Notes: a model not told the origin generated them from the letters alone. Positions 7,874 to 15,495 are shown, counted from the first letter of the stretch. The stretch: 64,000 nucleotides of DNA from [Lactobacillus] timonensis (GCF_900240275.1 NZ_LT964761.1:951868-1015867); one strand, 5' to 3'. Translations and numbers: made by a program.

Positions 7874-8542
7874 ATGACACCGATGAAAGAAGACTATTTA
7901 AAGATCATCTTTGAACTCGGTGGCAACCGTAAGAAGGTTACCAATAAGGACATTTCACTAGGGTTAGGCATCGCCGCTGGCTCCGTTACTGAAATGATTA
8001 GTAAGATGGCAAGCGAGGGGTTAGTTAATCATGAGCCCTATGCAGGAATTTCATTGACGCCGAAGGGGCTCAAGTATGCAGCCGAATTGGTCAGAAAGCA
8101 CCGCTTGTGGGAAACGTTCCTGGTGGATAAATTACAGTACAACCTGGCAGATGTTCATCCTGAAGCTGAAGTGCTGGAGCATAACACTAGCGACCGGTTG
8201 GCAACGGCCCTTGATAGCTTTCTTGGTCACCCACGCTACTGTCCACACGGCGGGGTCATCCCGTCGGCAAGTGGCGAGTTTGCTGATGCCAGTCACCGTG
8301 TGTTAGCGGATGGCAAAGACGGCGAACACGTAGAATTGCTACGTTTCTTGGACAACCACGACCTGCTCACGTATCTCAATGAGTGTGGGCTGACACCGCA
8401 CCAGAATGTGACGGTGATCAAGCACGAGCCGTTTGATGGTCCGGTGGTTATTAAGCCGGATGGTCAGGATGATACGATTAGCGTTTCTTATAAGGCCGCT
8501 CATAACGTTTTTATTAACGAAGTTGGTCAATCTGAGGATTAA
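7874..8542 (+). CDS. MntR/DtxR-family metal-dependent transcriptional regulator
   Basis: The 222-residue protein has an N-terminal winged helix (MKEDYLKIIFELGG, NKDISLGLGIAAGSVTEMISKM), a dimerisation and metal domain (HPEAEVLEHNTSD, HPRYCPHGGVIP) and a C-terminal SH3/FeoA-like domain (after about residue 150). The metal site reads E-x-x-E-H (EVLEH), as in MntR, where DtxR and IdeR have Cys at the first position. Manganese sensing is therefore the better guess than iron. It is longer than Bacillus MntR (142) because of the SH3-like domain. A near-consensus operator overlaps its own promoter, and metal transporters flank it. Confidence 0.85.
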   Translation: MTPMKEDYLKIIFELGGNRKKVTNKDISLGLGIAAGSVTEMISKMASEGLVNHEPYAGISLTPKGLKYAAELVRKHRLWETFLVDKLQYNLADVHPEAEVLEHNTSDRLATALDSFLGHPRYCPHGGVIPSASGEFADASHRVLADGKDGEHVELLRFLDNHDLLTYLNECGLTPHQNVTVIKHEPFDGPVVIKPDGQDDTISVSYKAAHNVFINEVGQSED

Positions 8543-8565
8543 TGCTAGGTTTGTTTGCGCCCTTA

Positions 8566-8698
8566 TGGTAGAATGAAAGCTGTAGTTTTGAAAGGGTAAT
8601 TTTGGTTCGATCGTTTCAACCCTTGGAATATCTCCAATCTGCACCTCAATAAGAATTACAAAAGTATCATGCGCAAGGCGCAGTAGGAGGATATACAA
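8566..8698 (+). promoter_or_regulatory. cspA promoter and long 5' leader
   Basis: TGGTAGAAT (8566-8574) is an extended -10 element. It implies a leader of about 115 bases before cspA. Long leaders are usual for cold-shock genes, whose mRNA structure shifts with temperature. The leader ends with a strong AGGAGG. Confidence 0.55.
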
Positions 8699-8908
8699 AT
8701 GGAACAAGGTACTGTTAAATGGTTTAACGATGACAAGGGTTACGGCTTCATTACTCGTGAAAATGGTTCAGATGTGTTTGTTCACTTCTCAGCTATCCAG
8801 GGTGAAGGCTTCAAGACCCTGAAGGAAGGGCAACACGTTACATTCGACGTTGAAGACAGCGACCGTGGCCCACAAGCTACTAACGTTGTTAAAGACGACG
8901 CTGAATAA
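8699..8908 (+). CDS. cspA: Cold-shock protein (CspA family)
   Basis: The 69-residue single cold-shock domain carries RNP1 (KGYGFI) and RNP2 (DVFVHF) and the opening GTVKWFN. It binds single-stranded RNA and DNA and acts as an RNA chaperone. AGGAGG lies eight bases upstream. Its length is typical for the family (65-70). A strong terminator at 8930 follows directly, so it is monocistronic. Confidence 0.97.
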   Translation: MEQGTVKWFNDDKGYGFITRENGSDVFVHFSAIQGEGFKTLKEGQHVTFDVEDSDRGPQATNVVKDDAE

Positions 8909-8929
8909 TCGTTAAAAATTGAAATGCTG

Positions 8930-8959
8930 GAGCGTCTGGGAAACTGGACGCTCTTTTTT
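8930..8959 (+). terminator. cspA terminator
   Basis: GAGCGTC and GACGCTC enclose TGGGAAACTG and are followed by TTTTTT. The hairpin lies between cspA and the thrE start, which argues against the longer thrE reading frame that begins at 8919 and runs through it. Confidence 0.9.
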
Positions 8960-8969
8960 GGAGGGAAAA

Positions 8970-9722
8970 ATGGTCAAGTCGGTGGACACGCAGCTGGCAA
9001 TCAGAACGGCTCTCCTGGCTGGCGAGCTCCTAATTGAAAATGGCTCAAACATGGAAAGGGTTAATGACACGATGGATAGGATTGCGGCCACAGCGGGTTT
9101 GACATCCTTTCAGGGCTTTACCACCCTCACCGGGGTGGTGGCCTCAGCTGAGGGATTGCCTAACGCTCAGGTAGTTGCCATCCATAATCGGGCTAACGAT
9201 TTAAATAAGGTGGCGCTGGTCAACGGTTTGTCACGAAAATTTAGTGCCGGCCGGCTAACTCTCAAGCAGTTTTATCACCGGTTGCGCGAGGTTAAGCGGA
9301 AGTCTGACATGACGCCGGTGGTTTGGCAATGGTTGGCAGCAGCGGTTTTGAGTGCGGTGCTGATGATTGTCTTTACTGGGGACTATCTGGATGCACCCGT
9401 TGATTTTGTGATTGGCGGGGTTAGTTACGCGATTTTTCTCTTTCTGAACCAAATTTTTCGTATTAAGTACCTGGGGGAATTTGCTGCATCGTTAGTGATT
9501 GGCTTACTCGCTTGCTTGGCAGTGAGCCTTCACTGGGCCACTAACATTGACACCTTGATTGTGGGGGCCGTGATGCCACTGGTGCCGGGAGTGCCGTTGA
9601 CAAACGCGATGAGAGACTTGGTATCTGGCAACCTGATTAGCGGACCCACACGGGCCATCGAGGCAGTGCTAACTGCGGCAGCGATTGGCTGTGCCATCGT
9701 GATCGTACTGCGTTACGTTTAG
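8970..9722 (+). CDS. Threonine/serine exporter, ThrE N-terminal-domain subunit
   Basis: The 250-residue membrane protein matches the larger half of a split ThrE exporter. The N-terminal hydrophilic region holds the family signature ALLAGELLIENGSNMERVNDTMDRIA and SFQGFTTLTG, followed by about five hydrophobic segments. It probably exports threonine or serine. The start at ATG 8970 is set by GGAGGG; the frame is open upstream to 8919 but that part contains the cspA terminator. The small subunit follows after eight bases. Amino-acid specificity is inferred from the family. Confidence 0.85.
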   Translation: MVKSVDTQLAIRTALLAGELLIENGSNMERVNDTMDRIAATAGLTSFQGFTTLTGVVASAEGLPNAQVVAIHNRANDLNKVALVNGLSRKFSAGRLTLKQFYHRLREVKRKSDMTPVVWQWLAAAVLSAVLMIVFTGDYLDAPVDFVIGGVSYAIFLFLNQIFRIKYLGEFAASLVIGLLACLAVSLHWATNIDTLIVGAVMPLVPGVPLTNAMRDLVSGNLISGPTRAIEAVLTAAAIGCAIVIVLRYV

Positions 9723-9730
9723 GGGGCCCG

Positions 9731-10192
9731 ATGATGATTACAAAAGCAATTCTGCAGGCGGTTTTTGCCTATGTGGCGACAATTTGTTTTGGTGTTTTAC
9801 TTAACATCCCACCGCGCGCTTACCACGTAGCTGGGATGATCGGCGGATTCTCCTGGCTGGTTTACTGGGAGATTTACTACCACCTTCACTGGGGGTTGGC
9901 GGTAAGCAACATGATTGCGGCTATTTTGATCGGGATTTTTGCCATGGTGGCGGCGCGTCACCAGAAATGTCCGACAATTATCTATACTGTTCCGTCACTG
10001 GTGACCTTTGTTCCCGGCGGGCAGGCGTATAAAATGGTGCGTAACTTTGTTGTTGGTAACAATGGACAGTCATTGATCTTTTTATACCAGGTAATGGTGA
10101 TTGCCGGAGCAATTACGCTGGGGCTAGGGATTGGCGAGATGATTAACCGCCTCTTGTACGGCCCTAAAAAACTGCCGAATCGTCATAACTGA
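9731..10192 (+). CDS. Threonine/serine exporter, small ThrE subunit
   Basis: The 153-residue hydrophobic protein has four to five membrane segments and the conserved PSLVTFVPGGQAYKMVRNFVVG stretch typical of the C-terminal ThrE domain (ThrE_2). Corynebacterium fuses the two parts, while many Firmicutes encode them separately as here. Adjacent ATGs at 9731 and 9734 follow AGGGGG by four and seven bases. It is translationally linked to the larger subunit and they probably form one transporter. Confidence 0.82.
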   Translation: MMITKAILQAVFAYVATICFGVLLNIPPRAYHVAGMIGGFSWLVYWEIYYHLHWGLAVSNMIAAILIGIFAMVAARHQKCPTIIYTVPSLVTFVPGGQAYKMVRNFVVGNNGQSLIFLYQVMVIAGAITLGLGIGEMINRLLYGPKKLPNRHN

Positions 10193-10240
10193 ATGTGGTA
10201 TACTAACTGGGTACTTTGACGAAATATAGGAGAATTAATT

Positions 10241-10915
10241 ATGCTCATTCAACCAGAAAATGACCGCTGGAAACGTTTTGCCATTAGTGGCATTTTATTT
10301 GTCTTGCTTGCTGCCATGCTTAAGGGGCAGTCAATGATTCTGCAGTTGGTCGATTCTGTTTTTCAATCGTTATTTACCAACCCGAACGGAAATAACCATT
10401 TTGTTCATTTCTTGATGTCGTTGATTTCATTCCTGGGCAGCCCAAAGATGGACTTGCTCTGGATGTTGATCATTGCCTTTTTACTTTGGGGGTTCAAGCT
10501 TAAAATTCCGGCACTGTGGACCATTTGCACGGTAGTCGGTGGTGACGCCCTCGGCTGGATTGTTAAACACATTGTAAAGCGTGCACGGCCAGTTCAGCAC
10601 ATGGCAAAGGACGATGGTTACAGTTTTCCAAGTGGTCACGTTCTTGGCTTCTTCCTGGTAGCGGGAGTCTTAATGCTTATCGTTGTGCCGCTAATTCGCC
10701 GGCAATCAACACGGATAATTTGCCAGATCCTGCTGGTGTTTGCGGTCCTACTACTAGCCATTTCCCGTGTTTACCTATGGGCACACTACCCGGTCGACAC
10801 GATTGGGGCTATGCTGTTGGGCTACACCTGGTTGCAGGTGGCAGAATGGCTGTACGTGGTGATTGCACCATGGTTGAAGCAGAATTTCCGGCTTGTTCAT
10901 AACTCGTTATATTAA
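10241..10915 (+). CDS. PAP2-family membrane phosphatase
   Basis: The 224-residue integral membrane protein carries the three PAP2 motifs: KHIVKRARP (K-x6-RP), PSGH, and SRVYLWAHYPVD (SR-x5-H-x3-D), which provide the catalytic histidines and phosphate-binding residues. Likely substrates are lipid phosphates such as undecaprenyl pyrophosphate or phosphatidate. The sequence does not separate these. AGGAGA precedes the start. It is 48 bases downstream of thrE and may be read from the same or its own promoter. Confidence 0.88.
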   Translation: MLIQPENDRWKRFAISGILFVLLAAMLKGQSMILQLVDSVFQSLFTNPNGNNHFVHFLMSLISFLGSPKMDLLWMLIIAFLLWGFKLKIPALWTICTVVGGDALGWIVKHIVKRARPVQHMAKDDGYSFPSGHVLGFFLVAGVLMLIVVPLIRRQSTRIICQILLVFAVLLLAISRVYLWAHYPVDTIGAMLLGYTWLQVAEWLYVVIAPWLKQNFRLVHNSLY

Positions 10916-10946
10916 ACGATCAGGGAGCGTGACCAACCGTGAAACA

Positions 10947-10969
10947 GAAATCAGAATGATTTCGTTTTT
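10947..10969 (+). terminator. Probable terminator after the PAP2 gene
   Basis: GAAATCA and TGATTTC enclose GAA and are followed by GTTTTT. The stem is short (7 bp). Confidence 0.55.
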
Positions 10970-11045
10970 GAACGGTGCTAACGCGGAAGTCATTTATGCC
11001 TTCGTCGTCACGACGCGCAGCTAGGCTATCCGCCGCCCCAGCGAG

Positions 11046-11098
11046 CAACAATAGGCCTCTAGCGTTCGGTTTTACCGGAACGTTAGAGGCCATTGTTG
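11046..11098. repeat. Long imperfect inverted repeat in a 252-base intergenic region
   Basis: Between the PAP2 and GNAT genes (10916-11167) there is no credible gene. CAACAATAGGCCTCTAGCGT pairs with the right arm ending in TTAGAGGCCATTGTTG over about 22 bp, with one bulged A and one G-T pair, around an ACCGG-containing loop. No T-run follows on either strand, so it is not a standard terminator. It could be a small-RNA hairpin, a processing site, or the remnant of a mobile repeat. Confidence 0.65.
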
Positions 11099-11167
11099 TA
11101 CCGCCTGTTACCTTTTAGTATGAATAAGAGGGATTATGTCACAACCCCTTTTTGGAGGTGAATAAGG

Positions 11168-11653
11168 GTGATAACTAATCAACTGGTAATCATTCGCCCA
11201 GTGAAAAGCGGCGACCAGACAATATTGGCAGAGTTATTAAGTGATCGTCAAACGATCAAAGACAGTGGGATACAGCTGCCAGATCCAGATAACAAAGCTG
11301 CCTTTCAATGGGCACTGGATACGCTAGTGAAAAAGGGCAACGGCCTCGGGTTGATCACAGAACGGTCGAGCAAGTGTCCAGCAGGAATTATGTCACTAGT
11401 TCCAACAGACAAGGGACTCGAGCTGGGATACTTATTAGGACCAGCGTTTCGCGGCCGGGGGTTGATGACGTCTGCAGTTAAGCTCCTGCTAGAACACCTT
11501 GGCCAGCGGACGGAAGCAGTCTTGGTTACCGCATCGACAAGTCCCAATAATCTTGCTTCACAACGCGTACTTCAGCGAGCTGGGTTCCAGTGCCTGCCGG
11601 TAAGAAACAACGAACAAGAACATTGCTGGCAATGGTTGACACAAAAAAATTGA
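11168..11653 (+). CDS. GNAT-family N-acetyltransferase
   Basis: The 161-residue protein has the GNAT fold. The acetyl-CoA loop is in GYLLGPAFRGRGLMTSAVKLLL (R-G-x-G-L), and the C-terminal segment ASTSPNNLASQRVLQRAGF matches the RimJ/RimL-like subgroup, which acetylates N-terminal amines or small amines. The substrate is not evident. Translation starts at GTG 11168 after TTGGAGGTG. Neighbours give no functional clue. Confidence 0.82.
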   Translation: MITNQLVIIRPVKSGDQTILAELLSDRQTIKDSGIQLPDPDNKAAFQWALDTLVKKGNGLGLITERSSKCPAGIMSLVPTDKGLELGYLLGPAFRGRGLMTSAVKLLLEHLGQRTEAVLVTASTSPNNLASQRVLQRAGFQCLPVRNNEQEHCWQWLTQKN

Positions 11654-11664
11654 GAAAAAGTAAA

Positions 11665-11811
11665 GACCGTTATAACGGTCCTGAGAGCTCCTGTCAGCCA
11701 TTCAGTCAAACAGATTACTCTTTATTCATTGTCAAAATTGAGTATAATAAAGCGTCTACTTAATCAGCTGACCGGTCAGATCCTGGCCGGAGATGAAACG
11801 GAGGGATTTAG
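11665..11811 (+). promoter_or_regulatory. Leader region of the LysP-like permease
   Basis: The region holds a perfect palindrome GACCGTTATAACGGTC (11665-11680), a -10-like TATAAT near 11743, and a 12-base palindrome CTGACCGGTCAG followed by CCTGGCCGG just ahead of the ribosome binding site. The first palindrome lacks a T-run but may end the GNAT transcript. The second pair could control translation. It does not look like a T-box or a lysine riboswitch, as their conserved cores are absent. Confidence 0.4.
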
Positions 11812-13314
11812 ATGACTGAACACAAACAAGCGGCGGCCGCTTCTCAAGGTGAGGGACAAATCAAGCGATCGCTCGAAACTCGACACCTGACGATGATTGC
11901 CCTGGGGGGGTCAATCGGAACCGGGCTCTTTATCGCAAGTGGTTCGGCAATTTCGACTGCCGGGCCTGGTGGTTCGCTGGTTGCCTACTTTATCATGGGA
12001 ATCATGGTTTATTTCTTGATGACTAGTTTAGGGGAAATGGCGACTTACATTCCGGTTACTGGGTCGTTTGCCGCTTACTCGACGAAGTTTGTTGACCCGG
12101 CGCTCGGTTTTGCGATGGGTTGGAACTACTGGTTTAACTGGGCGATTACCATTACGGTGGATACGACGACGGCCGGGATTGTGATGAACTTCTGGCTGCC
12201 GAAAGTGCCAAGTTGGATCTTTAGTGCCATTGTGATGGTGTTAATCTTTTTGATCAACTACCTCTCAGTTCGCTCCTATGGGGAAACAGAGTACTGGCTG
12301 GCCCTCGTGAAGGTCATTACCGTCGGTGTTTTTGTCATCGTTGGTTTGCTGATGATCGTCGGGATTATTGGTGGTCAAGGACCAATCGGCTTCCGTTACT
12401 TCCACTACAAAGATGCACCATTTGTTGGCGGTATTCAGGGGATCGTTAGCGTTTTCCTAGTTGCGGGTTTTAGTTTCCAGGGAACCGAGCTGATCGGGAT
12501 CACTGCCGGTGAATCAGCAACTCCAGAAGTTAGTGTCCCGAAAGCCATTAAGTCAACCTTCTGGCGGATCTTGCTGTTTTATTTACTGTCCATCTTTGTC
12601 ATTGCCTGCATCTTGCCATACACGGACAAGAACTTGCTGAGTCAGGACGTTCGTCACGTCACCATGAGTCCGTTTACTATTGTCTTTCACCGTGCTGGTT
12701 TAGCAGCAGCAGCAAGTGTTATGAACGCGGTTATTCTGACCGCTGTCTTATCCGCGGCTAATTCAGGAATGTATGCCTCTACCCGGATGCTCTTTTCTCA
12801 GGCTCAGGAAGGGTATGCACCGAAATTATTTAGCCATGTTAACAAGCGGGGAATTCCAATTAACGCCTTGCTGGGAACGACCGTCATTGCCCTGCTGGCT
12901 TTCTTAACCCAGTTTGTTGGTAAAGATGCTTACAACTACTTAATTGGGGCTTCTGGACTGTGTGGTTTTATTGCCTGGCTGGGGATTGCGATCTCTCATT
13001 GGCGTTTCCGGCGGGCTTTCATCGCTCAAGGACACAGTGTGAAGGAACTGAAATACCGGGCATTAATGTTCCCGTTTGGACCGATTTTCTCTTTCATTCT
13101 CTGTGTGATTGTAATGGGTGGACAAAATATTGATGCCTTTATTCACATGGACTGGTCAAACATCGCTATTACCTACATGGCGGTACCACTGTTCCTGATC
13201 CTGTTTATCTACTACAAGGTACGTTACCACACCCACATGATCCCGTTGGAGAAAGTTGACTTGTCGCGGCGAACAAAGTCAGAATCTTTTGAACCGGAAG
13301 AAATTGACAATTAG
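11812..13314 (+). CDS. lysP: Amino-acid permease, LysP-like (APC superfamily)
   Basis: The 500-residue protein has twelve predicted membrane segments of the AAT family. The N-terminus RSLETRHLTMIALGGSIGTG with the G-S-I-G-T-G unwound-helix motif and the central FLVAGFSFQGTELIGITAGE, followed by PKAIKSTFWRILLFY, are strongly LysP-like. It probably imports lysine with protons; related permeases carry other cationic or neutral amino acids, so specificity is not certain. ACGGAGGG precedes the start. It is monocistronic, and a tRNA cluster follows. Confidence 0.83.
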   Translation: MTEHKQAAAASQGEGQIKRSLETRHLTMIALGGSIGTGLFIASGSAISTAGPGGSLVAYFIMGIMVYFLMTSLGEMATYIPVTGSFAAYSTKFVDPALGFAMGWNYWFNWAITITVDTTTAGIVMNFWLPKVPSWIFSAIVMVLIFLINYLSVRSYGETEYWLALVKVITVGVFVIVGLLMIVGIIGGQGPIGFRYFHYKDAPFVGGIQGIVSVFLVAGFSFQGTELIGITAGESATPEVSVPKAIKSTFWRILLFYLLSIFVIACILPYTDKNLLSQDVRHVTMSPFTIVFHRAGLAAAASVMNAVILTAVLSAANSGMYASTRMLFSQAQEGYAPKLFSHVNKRGIPINALLGTTVIALLAFLTQFVGKDAYNYLIGASGLCGFIAWLGIAISHWRFRRAFIAQGHSVKELKYRALMFPFGPIFSFILCVIVMGGQNIDAFIHMDWSNIAITYMAVPLFLILFIYYKVRYHTHMIPLEKVDLSRRTKSESFEPEEIDN

Positions 13315-13360
13315 CCGAGTCAATGCTATTTTTATATTACTGTTTAATTAACTAACTACT

Positions 13361-13379
13361 GGGGCAGTTTTACTGTCCC
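13361..13379 (+). terminator. Hairpin between the permease and tRNA-Leu
   Basis: GGGGCAGT and ACTGTCCC enclose TTT, six bases before the tRNA-Leu acceptor stem. It has no T-run. It may end the permease transcript or mark a tRNA 5' processing site. Confidence 0.45.
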
Positions 13380-13385
13380 GCTTAC

Positions 13386-13468
13386 GCGGATATGGCGGAA
13401 CTGGCAGACGCGCAAGATTTAGGTTCTTGTGTCTTTATGGCGTGGAGGTTCGAATCCTCTTATCCGCA
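13386..13468 (+). tRNA. tRNA-Leu (anticodon UAG)
   Basis: The acceptor arms GCGGATA and TATCCGC, the D-arm, the anticodon stem CAAGA/TCTTG with loop TTTAGGT (anticodon TAG), a long variable arm and the GGTTCGAATCC T-arm are all present. Its 83 bases are normal for a class II tRNA. The 3' CCA is not encoded. Confidence 0.96.
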
Positions 13469-13518
13469 TTACTTGTCGAGGATGGCAAGTATTTGCTTTG
13501 AAAAAGCTTAATTTTGCG

Positions 13519-13547
13519 TTGACTTTTTGTGAACAGTCGTGTATTAT
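13519..13547 (+). promoter_or_regulatory. Promoter of the tRNA Gly-Arg-Pro group
   Basis: TTGACT (13519-13524), 17 bases and TATTAT (13542-13547) form a strong sigma-A promoter 26 bases before tRNA-Gly. It suggests the last three tRNAs are transcribed apart from tRNA-Leu. Confidence 0.75.
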
Positions 13548-13572
13548 TTAACACTGTTGAAAGTAACAAATT

Positions 13573-13644
13573 GCGGAAGTAGTTCAGTGGTAGAACATCA
13601 CCTTGCCATGGTGGGGGTCGCGGGTTCGAATCCCGTCTTCCGCT
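13573..13644 (+). tRNA. tRNA-Gly (anticodon GCC)
   Basis: GCGGAAG pairs with CTTCCGC; the anticodon loop TTGCCAT gives GCC, and the T-arm CGGGTTCGAATCCCG is standard. No CCA is encoded. Confidence 0.96.
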
Positions 13645-13653
13645 TTTTATTTT

Positions 13654-13727
13654 GCACCCATAGCGCAATTGGATAGAGTGTCTGACTACGAATCAGAAGG
13701 TTGAAGGTTCGACTCCTTCTGGGTGCA
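13654..13727 (+). tRNA. tRNA-Arg (anticodon ACG)
   Basis: GCACCCA pairs with TGGGTGC; the anticodon stem CTGA/TCAG holds loop CTACGAA with ACG, whose first base is normally edited to inosine by TadA. No CCA is encoded. Confidence 0.96.
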
Positions 13728-13732
13728 TTCAT

Positions 13733-13806
13733 CGGGATTTAGCTCAGCTTGGTAGAGCGCTTCGTTCGGGACGAAGAGGTCGCACGTTCGAATCGTGTAA
13801 TCCCGA
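13733..13806 (+). tRNA. tRNA-Pro (anticodon CGG)
   Basis: CGGGATT pairs with AATCCCG; the stem CTTCG/CGAAG holds loop TTCGGGA with anticodon CGG, which reads CCG codons. No CCA is encoded. A terminator follows at once. Confidence 0.95.
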
Positions 13807-13813
13807 TTTAGGT

Positions 13814-13842
13814 AAAGCCGCGGTTTTAGACCGTGGCTTTTT
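13814..13842 (+). terminator. Terminator of the tRNA cluster
   Basis: AAAGCCGCGGT and ACCGTGGCTTT form an 11-bp stem around TTTAG, and a T-run follows. Confidence 0.9.
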
Positions 13843-13910
13843 TATTTGAGTAAAAAAGACAGCTTAATTATCTTAAGTTTATGGTGGTAGGTTAATTGTC
13901 AAAGCACTGC

Positions 13911-13938
13911 TTGAAAGCGCTATCATCTTGGATATACC
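13911..13938 (+). promoter_or_regulatory. Promoter of the glutamine ABC operon with an embedded CcpA cre site
   Basis: TGAAAGCGCTATCA (13912-13925) fits the published cre consensus TGWNANCGNTNWCA at every position. It overlaps a candidate -35 (TTGAAA, 13911-13916), with a weak -10 (TATACC, 13933-13938) after 16 bases. If real, CcpA would repress the transporter in the presence of preferred sugars. Confidence 0.6.
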
Positions 13939-13974
13939 AACGATTAACCGTTAGCTATTGTTTTTCATGTTTCG

Positions 13975-13995
13975 ATAATGATAAATTATCATTAT
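13975..13995. promoter_or_regulatory. 21-base perfect palindrome upstream of the glutamine transporter
   Basis: A 10-1-10 inverted repeat with core TGATAAATTATCA lies about 36 bases before the start codon. It is AT-rich and Fur/PerR-like in character, but its half-site spacing differs from the Fur 7-1-7 box. It could be an operator or an RNA hairpin. Confidence 0.5.
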
Positions 13996-14031
13996 TATCT
14001 TAGAAAAATCTAATGAAAAGGAGACATGAAG

Positions 14032-15495
14032 ATGGGAGTTCGCGGAAAACACCGTGTGTTAACAGCTATGATGACATTTGCTTTCGCGTTAGTTGCTGGT
14101 CTGTGGTTCAAAACGGGGACGGTCCATGCCGAACCGACCTACACAATTGGTACTAATACCACTTTTGCTCCTTTTTCGATTCAGGACAAAAATGGTGGTT
14201 ACTCTGGAAAAAATCCGGGAATGGAAATTGAAATCCTCCGGGAAATTGCCAAGCACGAGCATTTTAAGTACCGTTTTAAAATTATGAGCTTCAACGGCGA
14301 CCTGCAGGCACTATCAAACGGGCAGGTTGATGCCGTAATGGCCGGGATGAGTGTTACTGATGAGCGAAAACAGAAATTTGATTTTTCAACGCCGTACTAT
14401 AACGACGGGGTGGTAATGGCAGTCGCCAAGGATAGCAATATCACTTCGATGAAACAGCTGCGGGGGAAACAGGTTGACGCTAAGTCAGGAACCTCCGCCG
14501 CGATCATGGCTCAGAAATACCAGAAAAAATACGGTTACAAAATTAAGTACTTCGAATCAAGCAACACGATGTACAACGACGTCAAAATTGGCCAGGCAGC
14601 CGCCGTTTTCGATGATGAACCGGTGTTACGGTACTCAATTAAAAACGGGGTACCGCTAAAGGTGGTCAGCAAGAAGGCGGAGTACACGACGCCGGTTGCC
14701 ATTGGCTTTAAAAAGGGGCAAAACCAGGAATTACAACGGAAGATGAATAATGGGATTGCCTGGTTGAAGAAGACTGGACGGATGCAAAAGATCATTGACA
14801 AGTACACCAAATCCAACGCGACCCATGTCGATGACGCTTCAAAGCGGACAATTTGGGGCTTAATCAAGAGCAATTCCCATGCCTTGCTGAAGGGGCTGCA
14901 GGAGACGATCATCCTGGCGGTCGTTGGGATCTTTGCCGCTTTGATCTTCGGAACGATCCTTGGTGTTCTCGGTATCGCCCAGAATAAGTTCCTTAATGGA
15001 CTATCAACAGTCATTATTTACATCTTCCGTGGTTTACCAATGATGGTTCTGGCATTCTTTATCTACATCGGGATGCCATCGGTAATTGGCCATAAGATTC
15101 CGCTCTTTACTGCTGGTATTTTGACACTGATGTTAGATGAAGGGGCCTACGTCGGCGCCATCGTTAAGGGAGGTTTTAACTCCGTTGACAAGGGGCAATG
15201 GGAAGCGGCCCGTTCTCTCGGAATGCCGTACTACAAGGCCTTGCGGAAGGTAATTGCGCCCCAAGGGTTCAAGTTAATGGTTCCGTCGTTGGTTAACCAA
15301 TTCATTATTACTTTAAAGGACACCTCGATCCTGTCGGCTATTGGGGTAATGGAATTGACGGAAACGGGGACGGTAATCATTGCCCGCAACATGGAAGGGT
15401 TTAAGATGTGGCTGATTATTGGGGTTATGTACATCATCATCGTGACCCTGTTGACCTGGTTATCCAACTACGTTCAGAAAAAGATGAGCAACTAA
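14032..15495 (+). CDS. Glutamine/polar amino-acid ABC transporter, fused substrate-binding and permease protein
   Basis: The 487-residue protein joins a signal or anchor peptide (residues about 8-33), one periplasmic-binding-type domain (about 38-265: YTIGTNTTFAPFSIQD, AVMAGMSVTDERKQKFDFSTPYY) and a HisM/GlnP-type permease domain with five or so helices and the EAA loop (GQWEAARSLGMPYYKALRKVIAPQ). This is the GlnPQ layout of lactic acid bacteria, but with one binding domain instead of two. ATG 14032 is preferred over ATG 14026 because AAAAGGAG is eight bases from the former and two from the latter. The ATPase gene follows after 12 bases. The ligand is probably glutamine or glutamate; other polar amino acids are possible. 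Confidence 0.88.
   Translation: MGVRGKHRVLTAMMTFAFALVAGLWFKTGTVHAEPTYTIGTNTTFAPFSIQDKNGGYSGKNPGMEIEILREIAKHEHFKYRFKIMSFNGDLQALSNGQVDAVMAGMSVTDERKQKFDFSTPYYNDGVVMAVAKDSNITSMKQLRGKQVDAKSGTSAAIMAQKYQKKYGYKIKYFESSNTMYNDVKIGQAAAVFDDEPVLRYSIKNGVPLKVVSKKAEYTTPVAIGFKKGQNQELQRKMNNGIAWLKKTGRMQKIIDKYTKSNATHVDDASKRTIWGLIKSNSHALLKGLQETIILAVVGIFAALIFGTILGVLGIAQNKFLNGLSTVIIYIFRGLPMMVLAFFIYIGMPSVIGHKIPLFTAGILTLMLDEGAYVGAIVKGGFNSVDKGQWEAARSLGMPYYKALRKVIAPQGFKLMVPSLVNQFIITLKDTSILSAIGVMELTETGTVIIARNMEGFKMWLIIGVMYIIIVTLLTWLSNYVQKKMSN

Noticed and set aside
8919-8969. Longer N-terminus for the ThrE large subunit (start at 8919)
   Set aside because: The extra 51 bases contain the cspA terminator hairpin, and GGAGGG directs initiation to 8970.
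13435-13668. Minus-strand reading frame of 77 codons across the tRNA genes
   Set aside because: It is antisense to tRNA-Leu and tRNA-Gly and has no homology-like content; it is a by-product of tRNA sequence.
13386-13806. tRNA cluster as an integration (att) site of a mobile element
   Set aside because: No integrase, no duplicated tRNA 3' end and no foreign gene block lies next to the cluster.
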